This document shows, one piece after another, positions 24,530-32,801 of a stretch of 64,000 bases of DNA (its first letter is position 1; the number at the start of each line of letters is the position of its first letter). Location of the stretch: positions 62,001 through 126,000 of the forward strand of contig NZ_JAJSSH010000010.1 of NCBI RefSeq assembly GCF_021403115.1, given 5' to 3'. Both the position numbers and the translations under genes were made by a program. Source of the DNA: Sphingobium sufflavum (lineage in GTDB: Bacteria > Pseudomonadota > Alphaproteobacteria > Sphingomonadales > Sphingomonadaceae). The notes below the pieces were generated by a model. That model saw only the letters and a program-made list of their open reading frames with translations. It was not told the origin of the DNA and searched no databases.

Positions 24530-25758
24530 GCATCGACAATCTGTTCGCCCGTGGCGCCCGTATGGTCCATCAGGAAGCCGTAAATCTTACCCTGGCAAGC
24601 CTGCTCGCCTATTGGGATCGTCACCAGCACTATGCCATTGCATGGTCGGGCGGGAAGGACAGCACCGCCACGCTGACGCTACTCATCCATCTGATCGAGG
24701 CGGGTGAAATCCCCCAGCCAGAATGTCTTCACGTTTTTTACGCTGACACACGGCAGGAGATGGCACCAATACAGGTGGCCGCCGAGCAAATCATTGCACA
24801 GTTGCGCCAACGCTGCTGGATCGTCGTCCATGTCGTTCGCGCTGCCATGGATAAACGGTTCATGGTCTACATGCTGGGCCGGGGCGTACCTCCTCCAAAC
24901 AACAACACCCTGCGCTGGTGCACACGGCAGATAAAGGTCGACCCAATGTCGATGGCGCTGGAGCAGGCACTTGAGGGTGCACCCGGCACCGCGCTGATGA
25001 TTACGGGCGTGCGACAAGGCGAGAGCGCGATCCGCGACGGGCGGATCCGCATGTCCTGTTCGAAGGATGGCGCGGAATGCGGCCAGGGCTGGTTCCAGGA
25101 GGTGCTGCCCAATGCGAAGGGCATTAAAGGGCGGCTGGCGACGCTTGCCCCTTTACTGCATTGGGGGGTCTGCATCGTCTGGGACTGGCTCAAGGTGTAC
25201 GCCCCGCAGCCGGAATTTGGGGGCTGGCCTACAGCAATCCTTGCCGACGCCTATGGTGGTGACGATGCTGTCGAGAAAAATGCCCGGACGGGGTGCATAG
25301 CGTGTCCGCTTGCTGAGGACGACACCGCCATGCGCAACATCGTCGCGATGCCCCATTGGGCACATCATGCACCACTGCTCGACCTGAAGGCTGTTTATCG
25401 CAAGCTGCGTGAACCAACTATGCGGCTTCGGAAGGCAGGGGCGGAAACCCTCAAGGACGGTTCGCTGGCTTCCAACCCACAGCGAATGGGACCGTTAACG
25501 TTTGAAGCTCGCCTTTGGGCACTTCAAGAGATCCTCGCCATCCAGGCGAAGGTCAATGCTGACGGTGAACGTCTCGACCTGCCCGGCATTGATATTCTGA
25601 ACAGTGAAGAGGAAGCACGCATCCGAGAAATGATCGCGGCAAAGACCTGGCCCAACGGATGGACTGGCGATGAACCGGCCGCCGATGTTTGGCTTGATGC
25701 CGTCTATGGCGATGGCTCCGTTCAGCCGATCCTGTTCCGGGAGCTTGTGGGGCTATGA
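24526..25758 (+). CDS. PP-loop protein, PAPS reductase/DndC-like
   Basis: 410 residues from ATG 24526, coupled to the previous stop. The PP-loop AWSGGKDSTATLTL (near residue 40) binds ATP. Further motifs are RWCTRQIKVDPM and TGVRQGESAIRDGR, which match DndC and PAPS-reductase proteins, and a Cys pair TGCIACPL near residue 268 that could bind metal or a cluster. DndC transfers sulfur in DNA phosphorothioation; PAPS reductases reduce sulfate. In a phage next to a DNA methyltransferase, nucleic-acid modification or sulfur transfer is more likely than assimilation. No DndA, DndD or DndE partner is seen. Confidence 0.8.
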   Translation: MSIDNLFARGARMVHQEAVNLTLASLLAYWDRHQHYAIAWSGGKDSTATLTLLIHLIEAGEIPQPECLHVFYADTRQEMAPIQVAAEQIIAQLRQRCWIVVHVVRAAMDKRFMVYMLGRGVPPPNNNTLRWCTRQIKVDPMSMALEQALEGAPGTALMITGVRQGESAIRDGRIRMSCSKDGAECGQGWFQEVLPNAKGIKGRLATLAPLLHWGVCIVWDWLKVYAPQPEFGGWPTAILADAYGGDDAVEKNARTGCIACPLAEDDTAMRNIVAMPHWAHHAPLLDLKAVYRKLREPTMRLRKAGAETLKDGSLASNPQRMGPLTFEARLWALQEILAIQAKVNADGERLDLPGIDILNSEEEARIREMIAAKTWPNGWTGDEPAADVWLDAVYGDGSVQPILFRELVGL

Positions 25759-26273
25759 CAAGCGAGGGTAAGATCGTCAGCCAGTTGGAGCTGACCCCGC
25801 TCGGTTCGGCCGATAGCCATTGGAGGATCAATGATCTGCGTTCGGGCGTGGAGTGCATGGTATGGCCTTGGACGCGCGACCGCCCTGATCTGACCGACTG
25901 CATCGCAGAACGCCTTCCCGGCCGCCCGTGGCTCCTCCAGCTATGGGAGCCGATCCAGACCAAGGCCCCATCGCCCGCGCACTGCACACCACATTGCTGC
26001 TACAGCCGGACGGTCATCTTCTACCACCAGCCCTACATTCGCGGTCCCAAGAGCATATCCAGATGGCGGGATGGGAAAGTCCACGTTTCGGATGGCGGGT
26101 TCGCCGATTATGGTCAGGTCGAAACTCGGCTGTCGTGGGATGATGTCGTTGCGTTCGACGGCGACCATTTCAAGATCAATGGCGGCCGGGTGGTCTGGCG
26201 CCACCAACGCTGGTGGATGTTCCGCGCAGCGCGGCGGGTAGCGCAGGTCGTGCTGCTGGGTGAAAAGGAATGA
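25755..26273 (+). CDS. phage protein, unknown function
   Basis: 172 residues, overlapping its neighbours by ATGA at both ends. It is rich in Trp, His and Arg, with a Cys/His cluster (PAHCTPHCC) and a segment FDGDHFKINGGRVVWRHQRWW. It is soluble with no signal peptide. The position directly after the PP-loop gene suggests the same transcript and perhaps the same process, but no function can be assigned. Confidence 0.6.
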   Translation: MTSEGKIVSQLELTPLGSADSHWRINDLRSGVECMVWPWTRDRPDLTDCIAERLPGRPWLLQLWEPIQTKAPSPAHCTPHCCYSRTVIFYHQPYIRGPKSISRWRDGKVHVSDGGFADYGQVETRLSWDDVVAFDGDHFKINGGRVVWRHQRWWMFRAARRVAQVVLLGEKE

Positions 26274-26461
26274 GCGTTTCGCCACACCCGGCCGACATAT
26301 GCGCTTGTGGCCATGACCGGGATGAACATGGTGCCGATGGCCATTGCCAGCACCATCACGCCCCGACCCCATGCACATCCTTCCGGCTGTCCTGTACCGC
26401 TGCGGAAATGGCGGAGGCATATGATGAGTGGTCGCGCATCTGCGAGGAGCGGGGGGTATGA
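26270..26461 (+). CDS. small Cys/His-rich phage protein
   Basis: 63 residues, ATGA-coupled on both sides. The N-terminal half reads CACGHDRDEHGADGHCQHHH, followed by C-T-S-F, a spacing that suits a zinc-binding site. The C-terminal half is a short acidic helix. Many phage early regions carry such zinc-ribbon miniproteins; the target is unknown. Confidence 0.6.
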   Translation: MSVSPHPADICACGHDRDEHGADGHCQHHHAPTPCTSFRLSCTAAEMAEAYDEWSRICEERGV

Positions 26462-26706
26462 CGTGCGAGCGCGTAACCCTGCCCGTCGGCGGGACGGCAT
26501 TCGTCTGCTCGTCTCGTCGCCGCCAGAAATGCCACTGCGGCCGGACAGCGTCGTTGCTGTGCGATTGGAAAATGCCTGACCGCGAAAGCGGGACATGCGA
26601 CGTGCCGATTTGCAAGGATTGCGCCACGTCGCCAGCGCCGGGCAAGGATCTGTGTGCGGCGCATGCCGAAGCATTCGAAAAGTGGAAGCGGGATCGGCAA
26701 CCATGA
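26458..26706 (+). CDS. small Cys-rich phage protein, zinc-finger-like
   Basis: 82 residues from ATG 26458, overlapping the previous stop. It contains CHCGRTASLLCDW, CDVPICKDC and LCAAHAEAFEKW, enough Cys and His for two zinc sites, similar to a small treble-clef or ribbon fold. It ends overlapping the next start by ATGA. No enzyme motif is visible. Confidence 0.65.
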   Translation: MTCERVTLPVGGTAFVCSSRRRQKCHCGRTASLLCDWKMPDRESGTCDVPICKDCATSPAPGKDLCAAHAEAFEKWKRDRQP

Positions 26707-26924
26707 GTCTCGATCTGAGCAGCGAATTTGAGAATATCGTTACAGCACAGGTGACGCGCTTCACTGCATGGGCGTCGAAAAACTGGCAGCTCGACAGCAA
26801 GGACGAACTGGAGATGCGGCGGCAGGGTCATTCTGCGGACTATCTTGCAGGCTATAATGCTGCCTTGGACGGACTTCAGATGGCGATTGAGGTATGGATC
26901 GATGAGGGAGGGCCTTCATCGTGA
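26703..26924 (+). CDS. small phage protein, unknown function
   Basis: 73 residues from ATG 26703 (coupled to the previous stop; the frame opens earlier at 26595 inside the preceding gene). It looks helical and acidic (EFENIVTAQVTRFTAWASK, then DYLAGYNAALDGLQMAIE). No family is recognised. Confidence 0.55.
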   Translation: MSLDLSSEFENIVTAQVTRFTAWASKNWQLDSKDELEMRRQGHSADYLAGYNAALDGLQMAIEVWIDEGGPSS

Positions 26925-27112
26925 GCCGCTCCTGTATAGTCACCGCCTGCGAGGGCGAGGTAGGCCACGGCCAACGTATTTGCCGTACCCACTATGCGAA
27001 GCTGTCCGGCCGCACTCGGTCACGCCTGTCGTTGACCGCCCGGAACCGACGGTCTGACGTCACCGATGAGATATGGGACCGCGCACGGCGCGAGATTGAG
27101 GGAGAAGCATGA
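26921..27112 (+). CDS. small basic Cys-rich phage protein
   Basis: 63 residues with a GTG start at 26921 that overlaps the preceding TGA. The sequence has SCIVTACEGEVGHGQRICRTHY, a Cys-Cys-Cys-His set like a small zinc finger, then a basic Arg-rich segment. It ends overlapping the next ATG by ATGA. Confidence 0.6.
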   Translation: MSRSCIVTACEGEVGHGQRICRTHYAKLSGRTRSRLSLTARNRRSDVTDEIWDRARREIEGEA

Positions 27113-27567
27113 GCGTCGAGAATATCCGCGAATTGCGCTGCGACCGGTGCGGCGAGGCGGTCACGCTTCGGAGCCATGAGGACACCCCAACCCCTTGGGG
27201 GCAGCTCACTGTCCTGCGCGGCTTCCGGGGCGATCAGTCGGACGATCTTTGCACGGCATGTGTGGACAGCCTCAAACTGTGGTTTTCCGCCGCTGACCAG
27301 CCGCCAACGATCGCAGAAGCGTTGCCGATGGAGCCTGCGCCCGCGCCTCTGGCGCTCGGACCCACGGCGGAGCAGCACCGGGCGGCTGTCGGTATCGTCA
27401 TCGCGCAGATGCGCGCCCAGGTCGCATCCGTACTGGAGCTGAGCCTATCCCTGAACCTGCCAAAGGACGCCGCTCAGCCTTTTCCGATGTCGTACGAGGG
27501 CATTGAGGAGCGCGCGCAGGTGGCGGTGGACACGCTCTTGATGCTGTTCGAGCCGGTCGCTGCATGA
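27109..27567 (+). CDS. phage protein with N-terminal zinc ribbon
   Basis: 152 residues. LRCDRCGEA near residue 10 and LCTACVDSL near residue 45 form a C-x2-C plus C-x2-C zinc ribbon. A Pro/Ala-rich linker and a helical C-terminal part follow. ATGA overlaps link it to the neighbours. The function is unknown; nucleic-acid binding is plausible. Confidence 0.65.
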   Translation: MSVENIRELRCDRCGEAVTLRSHEDTPTPWGQLTVLRGFRGDQSDDLCTACVDSLKLWFSAADQPPTIAEALPMEPAPAPLALGPTAEQHRAAVGIVIAQMRAQVASVLELSLSLNLPKDAAQPFPMSYEGIEERAQVAVDTLLMLFEPVAA

Positions 27568-27752
27568 AACCCCGGCGTCCGCGACATGAACCCAGCCGAC
27601 CGTGGGAGCCGCATGAGGACGAGAAGCTCGCAGAGATCACGCGGATAGGGTTGGATAATCATTGGTGGCCTCTGGCTCTGCCCGACCGGGGCTATCATGA
27701 AATCGACGATCGGCGGCGCGCGCTCGACATTCGCAAGGCCCCACTGCTTTGA
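27564..27752 (+). CDS. small phage protein, Myb/SANT-like helical motif possible
   Basis: 62 residues, ATGA-coupled to the previous gene. The pattern RPWEPHEDEKLAEITRIG, then WWPLALPDRGYHEIDDRRRAL, is reminiscent of small SANT-like or helix-turn-helix DNA-binding proteins, with Trp residues spaced along helices. This is a weak resemblance. It is the last gene of the overlapping chain before the SOS-box promoter. Confidence 0.5.
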   Translation: MKPRRPRHEPSRPWEPHEDEKLAEITRIGLDNHWWPLALPDRGYHEIDDRRRALDIRKAPLL

Positions 27753-27777
27753 TCGACGTCACACCGTCGCAACCCGC

Positions 27778-27812
27778 TTGACCGAATCACGCCGAATGTT
27801 CTCATCTTGTTC
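27778..27812 (+). promoter_or_regulatory. LexA (SOS) box over a putative promoter
   Basis: GTTC (27798-27801), seven bases, GTTC (27809-27812) is the exact alphaproteobacterial LexA consensus GTTC-N7-GTTC. A TTGACC hexamer at 27778-27783 lies 17-18 bases before the weak -10 candidate (27801-27807), so LexA would cover the promoter. It sits in the only real gap (27753-27814) of the early arm, just before the unit that ends in SRAP gene remnants. A chance match of eight fixed bases is possible, but the context fits. Confidence 0.7.
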
Positions 27813-27814
27813 TC

Positions 27815-28558
27815 ATGGGAACGAGAAAGTCACAGCGGTTCATTTGGGCAGGCGCTGCCACGGTAGGCGCGATGATCCGTGAGGGATGCGTGGTGCAGGC
27901 GACATGCACGGACTGCGGCGGTGTCGCGCCCATTGATCTGCATAAGTTGCTGGCTACCAAAGGCCCGGATTACAGCCTCGTCAATCGCCACTGCCGCTGC
28001 CGTCTGACCGAGGGATGCGATGGCTGGAACCGGTTCCTTTACCTGCGGGGTGTGATGGTGCCGCTGTGGACCGTTGAAAGAGCCGATGACGTGTTGCGCC
28101 AGGAGCGAGCCATGCGGGAGGAGGCGAGGGCGTTTGGCGTTTCGTTTGACTTCTCGACCACCCCGCGATTGTATCCCGCCATGTGCAACAGAGCAGAGCG
28201 CGGCGACACCCATCATATCCGCACGCTGTTTGGCGCTGCGATGCTGCGGGAGTTCAACGATGGCCCGCTGGTCGTTCATCCGAAAGAACCCGGCGTCGTG
28301 GTTCGTCAGCAGGACGGGCAACTCGTCGTGGAGCAGATGACATGGGGCTTTCCGGTGTCGCTGGCGAGCAAGCGTGATCCCCACCGCTCGATATGCGGAG
28401 GCCGTGGGCGAAAAAGGGCGCATGACGGAGACGTGGCTATCGGTGACGGACCAGCCTGTCTTCGCATGGGCGGGCCTATGGCGGGAGTCCGACGAATGGG
28501 GCACCGTCTATACGGGCGTCATGACGGCCAACGCTCCAGAGCTGGCCCACATCCATGA
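27815..28558 (+). CDS. Cys-rich phage protein fused in frame to an SRAP fragment
   Basis: The frame runs 247 codons. ATG 27815 lies only 2 bases after the LexA box; ATG 27872 (MIREGCVVQA) is a more likely start if transcription begins near 27815. Residues about 20-100 hold CTDCGG, then HCRCRLTEGC, a zinc-binding pattern seen in small phage proteins. From ATG 28181 the same frame reads the N-terminal half of an SRAP domain (MCNRAERGDTHHIR to MTWGFP), after which the translation is out of frame (from about 28370 on) and not meaningful. The first part is probably a gene of its own that lost its stop codon. Confidence 0.5.
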   Translation: MGTRKSQRFIWAGAATVGAMIREGCVVQATCTDCGGVAPIDLHKLLATKGPDYSLVNRHCRCRLTEGCDGWNRFLYLRGVMVPLWTVERADDVLRQERAMREEARAFGVSFDFSTTPRLYPAMCNRAERGDTHHIRTLFGAAMLREFNDGPLVVHPKEPGVVVRQQDGQLVVEQMTWGFPVSLASKRDPHRSICGGRGRKRAHDGDVAIGDGPACLRMGGPMAGVRRMGHRLYGRHDGQRSRAGPHP

Positions 28559-28727
28559 TCGCTCGCCCGTCATCATCGATCCTGTCGACTGGATGACCTG
28601 GCTTACGGCACCGCTGCCGGATCTCTATCAGTTCGACCGGCCATATCCGGCCGATCGTATGATCGTTGAAGCGACGGAAGTCCCATGGTTCCAGCGACCA
28701 GTAGCGCCACCGACGGCGCGATCATAG
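28181..28727 (+). pseudogene. SRAP/YedK-like peptidase, internal deletion and frameshift
   Basis: SRAP proteins shield abasic sites by a covalent bond through Cys2. Here ATG 28181 begins MCNRAERGD with that Cys, followed by VVHPKEPGVVV and MTWGFPVSLAS. The matching C-terminal half is in another plus frame (28374-28727): IPTARYAEAVGEKGRMTETW with the active-site Glu, FAWAGLWRESDEWG, and the active-site His in HIHDRSPVII. The central segment with the Asn-Ala-Arg motif (some 30-40 residues) is missing at the joint near 28360-28374. Both a deletion and a frame change are needed, so this is a decayed gene. It sits downstream of a LexA box, as expected for an SOS-associated protein. Confidence 0.75.
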
Positions 28728-28742
28728 AATAGTTCGTCGGTT

Positions 28743-29591
28743 CTAGCAGCTCCCGTCAGGGCGCTCGTCCTGCACATCGTTCCCGCACCGCCGCGCAAGG
28801 CCGGGCCGGATTACGGCCTTGTAGATCGACCCCGCGCCGCGCGTGACCTTGTTCCACTCGATGCGGCACTCCCGACATTCGCCCAGCGTGATCGTGTGGG
28901 GCGTGGTGACGGCGATGCGGTTGGCCCGCGCGGTGATCCGCTCGAGCGGCGCGTCACCGGCCGTGTCGAACTGCCCAATGCCCTGCATCGCGCCCGACAG
29001 CTCGTTGTTCTCGATCAGCGCGTCCGTGACGCCGTTGCGCATCTGCACCCCATCGGCGTGGAACCCGTCGGTCCATGTGCCGGCACAGGCGCGCTGCGGC
29101 ACGTTCAGCGTGACCGAGCCGCCGACGCGGCACTCGGTTGGCTTGCCGATCACGTCGGCGAAGCGGTTGCGGACGACGGTCAGGCCCGCGACCCGGCTGG
29201 CAATGATCCCGTCCTCGCCCAGCAAGAGGAATCGGCTGTCGGCGATAGTCACTCCGGCCGCCTGATCGATGACGATGCCCTTCTTGGCGTCCGTCACCAG
29301 CGCGCCATCGATGCGGATGCGTCTGCCCGCGATCTTGATGGCATAGCCGTTCGGTCCCAGCGCCATGGCACCACCGGTCGCGCGGTAGGTTCCCGACCGC
29401 AGCCGCCAGCCCGCTCCGGTGATGACCAGACCACGCAGGGTGGACCCGCCCAGATTGAGCGTGGTCTGTTTCGGCATATCGCGGGCAATGCGGACACCCG
29501 CGCAATCGCTGCCCTTTGCCACCGATATGGTGCTGCCGGGCGCGGCGGACGCCAGCACGGCGGCGAGGGTGGCGCAAACCACGGCGCTCAT
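28743..29591 (-). CDS. parallel beta-helix protein, tail-spike-associated
   Basis: 282 residues. The start MSAVVCATLAAVLASA resembles a signal peptide but may be a virion segment. The body has the short repeated turns of a right-handed beta-helix (GVTIADSRFLLLGEDGIIASR, LTVVRNRFADV, DALIENNELSGA, RITARANRIAV), as in pectate-lyase-like phage spikes. Its start overlaps the stop of the 968-residue protein by ATGA (29588-29591), so they are co-translated. It probably binds or cuts surface polysaccharide. It converges with the SRAP remnant at 28727. Confidence 0.7.
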   Translation of the reverse strand: MSAVVCATLAAVLASAAPGSTISVAKGSDCAGVRIARDMPKQTTLNLGGSTLRGLVITGAGWRLRSGTYRATGGAMALGPNGYAIKIAGRRIRIDGALVTDAKKGIVIDQAAGVTIADSRFLLLGEDGIIASRVAGLTVVRNRFADVIGKPTECRVGGSVTLNVPQRACAGTWTDGFHADGVQMRNGVTDALIENNELSGAMQGIGQFDTAGDAPLERITARANRIAVTTPHTITLGECRECRIEWNKVTRGAGSIYKAVIRPGLARRCGNDVQDERPDGSC

Positions 29592-32494
29592 GCTGCACGC
29601 TCCCGAACGCCAGCCGCGCCTGTGCCGTCATCGAGACGCGGAAGGCCATACAGGTCGAAAGGCATTGCAGCACGCCCGGCCGGGACGCGATTGAGTAGGG
29701 GGCTATCTACGCCATCGACGGCCAGCGTCTTGGGCCGATAGTCCCCGCGCGACGACAGCGCGCCGCCACCCGTCGCCGCCTTGTACCAATCGCTGTAGTT
29801 GATCGCGATGGCACCAAGCCGGCTGTTGCGCTCCGGCAAGAACGCGGTCGCGTCGCCCAGCGTCGAATTGCCCTGCGCGTCGCCCGCCATAACGACGCCG
29901 ATATGGCCGACCTGGTGCCGCATTCTCCAATTGCCGGTGCGCAGCGGCTGGCGGCCATAGGGAATCCCATTCACCTGGCCTATCGTCTTCCACAAGGCTG
30001 GGTTCGGCAAATCGCCAGCGACCGAAAGCGGCATCTCAGCAACAGCCTGATACCAGACACGGCTGGCGGTGGTCGCGTTGCCGTCATGGACCAGATAGCC
30101 CTTGGGGTAGAAGCGGCCCGCCGCAAAGGGAACATCGACCGGGGTTTCCGGTGCGTAGAACCCTTCCGTTTTGGTGTTGAACGACGGGACGGCGCAATAA
30201 AGGAGCGTCATCTCCGCGACTTTGTGCAGATAGCCCTGATCGTTATAGTCGACGTTCAAGCGCGCTTTTGCCTGATGAGCGCGTGTTGGCGTGACCGCGT
30301 CGAACCCGCCATCCGACCCGCAATAATGCATGTCGATGTTCGTCATGTCGGAGAGCGTTCCGTCGCCGCCGATGCGGAATGACGGCTGGCTTGCTGCGCC
30401 AGCCTGCCGCACGAAGACATTGGCGAAGCCCATGCCCATGACCGTGGATTGCTCGCTTCCGCACAGCGCGATCGCGGAAGACGTGTTGCCGTCGACCGTC
30501 GTCTCGACGTTCGTGAAAACATGCCCGTCGACCTTGTGGACACCGGCCAGCGTGATCTGACCCTGACCGCCAATAGGAAGATTGTCGAAACGGCACCCGG
30601 CGGCAAAAACCGGGTACATCATTGGGCCGATAGTGTCGTTGTGATACCAACTCCCGACCATTCGTTGGGTGACTTGCCATGTCCCCATATAGCCCGCGCC
30701 GGTGATGCCTGCCGCGCCGGTCACATTGGCATGCTCGACCCGAACGTCCGACCGGAAGCCGAACCGCCAGATTGCATTGTTGGCACTGCCGGACCCGATC
30801 CGCTCGAAAATGTCACAGTCCCACAGCGTCATATGACTGAGGACATTGGCAATGCCCGTCACGACAGAGCCGGTTACGCCGTCGACCACGATGTTGTTGA
30901 CGTTGGACGAGACGCCCTCGCTGTCGACCATGATGTTGTGGAACTCGACCCGGCGGCTGATCGCGCGCGAGGCGGGCGCACTGCCATCCGGCAGTTCGCC
31001 GCGCATGCGGCATAGCTGCGAGGTCGCGCCCGAAGCTGCCACGATGTGCAGCGGGACCAGCGTCCCGCCCGTCGTGGCCGCCCGGACGGAATAGGCACCG
31101 GTGTTGCCGCCACGGACCGAACCGGCAACGTCGCGCAGCATGATGAAGCCGCCGTCAGGGTCGTTGTGCGCCAGCCCGCCGCCGCGCGCGTTGTTATAGG
31201 CCGCAATGGCCGCTGATGCGGTCGCCATGTTGGCATAGCTGGCGGCGCTGCCGGGGTCTGCCGTGGTGCCGACCTGGACCGCAGGGGCCGCGCCCGCCGT
31301 GCCATCCTGATTGACCCACGCATGTACCGCCGAATATTTGCCTGCATAGTCGCGGACGAACGGCAACTCCTGCTCGACCAGGGCGGACGGGAACGCCACG
31401 CCCTCTACCCAGCTATCCCACGCCTCGCCGACGAACGGATAGACGCGGACGCGGATGCCGCCACCGCCATCGGCCAGACCGGCACCGCTGACCGCGACGC
31501 GGTAGCTGGCGGCAGGGAGACCAGAAGGGAGGCGTCCCGCCTCTGGCGTGTACGCGCTGCGGCCCATAACCTGCGTGCCGGCCGCCGCACCATCGACCCC
31601 GGCGACGCGCGCCCACATCTCAACCTTGTCCCACTGGCGACCCGCACGCGGATAGCGGTGCGTCCCGGTCACTTCGACATCAAGCGTGCCGGCTGCGGTC
31701 ATCCGCTGGTGAGGCGGTGTCAGGATGCGGACCTTGGGCTTAGGGTATGCGCGGCTGTCGTTGCGGACGACGCCCGCATTGACGACGATCTGGGCGGAGC
31801 CTTCGATAAAGCCTGCCGCAAAGGTGAAGACGACATCGACGTCCGGCTGATGGACCTGTTCGTCCAGCGTCACATAATAGCTGTTCGCCCCGGCAGGCAG
31901 GAACGTGAGGTGATTGCCGCCCGATGACCATGCGCGGCGAAGCAGTCCGGTGCCGCGTGCCGTATAGGCCCGTGTCGTCGGCGCGCCGTTGGCAAAGCCC
32001 TGCTTGCCCATGCTCACGACGAGCTTGCTCCAGTCCAGCGGGATCAGGCCGTCGGCAAGCGTCACCTTCACCACCCAGCCGTTCGTGGGGAGCAGGATGG
32101 GGTCGCCAGCGGCAAGGATGGGGGAGGTGGCAGCCGCGAGATCAAGCAGGTTGCCCATCACCTCGACGCCGACGATGGCGTTCGGTGGAGGGAGAACGAC
32201 GGCCTCAGCCGTCAGTGCGAGGCTCCATGGTATGACGACGCCGTCAGCCCCGGTGGCCGTGCCGTTGATGTTCTGGGTGTTCCCCGCCCCGATTGCTGTC
32301 GTTGCCGAGATGACGCCGGTCGCGACATTCAGGGTAAGATTGTTGCTACCGCCCGCCTTTGCATAGGTGACGGGAGCCTTGAGGCCAAAGAGGCCGAGCG
32401 TGCCCAGAACGCCGGATGCGCTGGCAACCTTGCGGGTGAGAACCTTCGCGCGCGGTGAGCCGCCGGAGGTCCGGTTGGGGAGAAAGCCGCCCAT
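29588..32494 (-). CDS. large tail-fibre or tail-spike-like protein
   Basis: 968 residues. The N-terminal third is Gly/Thr/Asn-rich beta sequence (SNNLTLNVATGVISATTAIG), followed by Ig-like domains with Val/Pro patterns. The middle (FIMLRDVAGSVRGGNTGAYSVRAATTGG, split by turns) begins a beta-helix-like region with many Asn, Asp and His. Such proteins contact the host surface. It lies between a small structural protein and the beta-helix protein, all on one strand, after the lysis genes. Exact fold and enzyme activity cannot be assigned. Confidence 0.65.
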   Translation of the reverse strand: MGGFLPNRTSGGSPRAKVLTRKVASASGVLGTLGLFGLKAPVTYAKAGGSNNLTLNVATGVISATTAIGAGNTQNINGTATGADGVVIPWSLALTAEAVVLPPPNAIVGVEVMGNLLDLAAATSPILAAGDPILLPTNGWVVKVTLADGLIPLDWSKLVVSMGKQGFANGAPTTRAYTARGTGLLRRAWSSGGNHLTFLPAGANSYYVTLDEQVHQPDVDVVFTFAAGFIEGSAQIVVNAGVVRNDSRAYPKPKVRILTPPHQRMTAAGTLDVEVTGTHRYPRAGRQWDKVEMWARVAGVDGAAAGTQVMGRSAYTPEAGRLPSGLPAASYRVAVSGAGLADGGGGIRVRVYPFVGEAWDSWVEGVAFPSALVEQELPFVRDYAGKYSAVHAWVNQDGTAGAAPAVQVGTTADPGSAASYANMATASAAIAAYNNARGGGLAHNDPDGGFIMLRDVAGSVRGGNTGAYSVRAATTGGTLVPLHIVAASGATSQLCRMRGELPDGSAPASRAISRRVEFHNIMVDSEGVSSNVNNIVVDGVTGSVVTGIANVLSHMTLWDCDIFERIGSGSANNAIWRFGFRSDVRVEHANVTGAAGITGAGYMGTWQVTQRMVGSWYHNDTIGPMMYPVFAAGCRFDNLPIGGQGQITLAGVHKVDGHVFTNVETTVDGNTSSAIALCGSEQSTVMGMGFANVFVRQAGAASQPSFRIGGDGTLSDMTNIDMHYCGSDGGFDAVTPTRAHQAKARLNVDYNDQGYLHKVAEMTLLYCAVPSFNTKTEGFYAPETPVDVPFAAGRFYPKGYLVHDGNATTASRVWYQAVAEMPLSVAGDLPNPALWKTIGQVNGIPYGRQPLRTGNWRMRHQVGHIGVVMAGDAQGNSTLGDATAFLPERNSRLGAIAINYSDWYKAATGGGALSSRGDYRPKTLAVDGVDSPLLNRVPAGRAAMPFDLYGLPRLDDGTGAAGVRERAA

Positions 32495-32497
32495 GGA

Positions 32498-32791
32498 TCA
32501 GGCAACCTCAGCGCAGGCAATGACCATGCCGCTTTCCAGCCACCAGACTTCAACCGACCCGGCCGGGAAACGAGCGCCGCCATTAGCGTTGGCCAGTCCA
32601 GTGCCAGCGCGCACCCGGCAATCGGTCGTGGCGTAGATGCGATAGAGGCCCGGTCGGGTGACGGGCGCGCTGACCGCTGCATTGACCTCGAACATGGACC
32701 CTTCTGCCCCCTGCGGCTGCGCCGCCAGCGCATCTAGGGTGTCGTTCTGATCGACTGGGCGGCGGCCATGCGGCGTCACTTCAATGGACAT
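32498..32791 (-). CDS. small virion-associated protein
   Basis: 97 residues, beta-rich, with PGLYRIYATTDCRVRAGTG and GGARFPAGSVEVWWLESG, resembling small phage decoration or spike-cap domains that occur before fibre genes. It ends 3 bases before the 968-residue gene and starts 10 bases after the Rz1 gene stop. The function is not known. Confidence 0.6.
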   Translation of the reverse strand: MSIEVTPHGRRPVDQNDTLDALAAQPQGAEGSMFEVNAAVSAPVTRPGLYRIYATTDCRVRAGTGLANANGGARFPAGSVEVWWLESGMVIACAEVA

Positions 32792-32801
32792 GACAGGATT
32801 C

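Noticed and set aside
24526-25758. A complete Dnd phosphorothioation system
   Set aside because: Only the DndC-like protein is seen; no DndA, B, D, E or restriction partners occur in the window.
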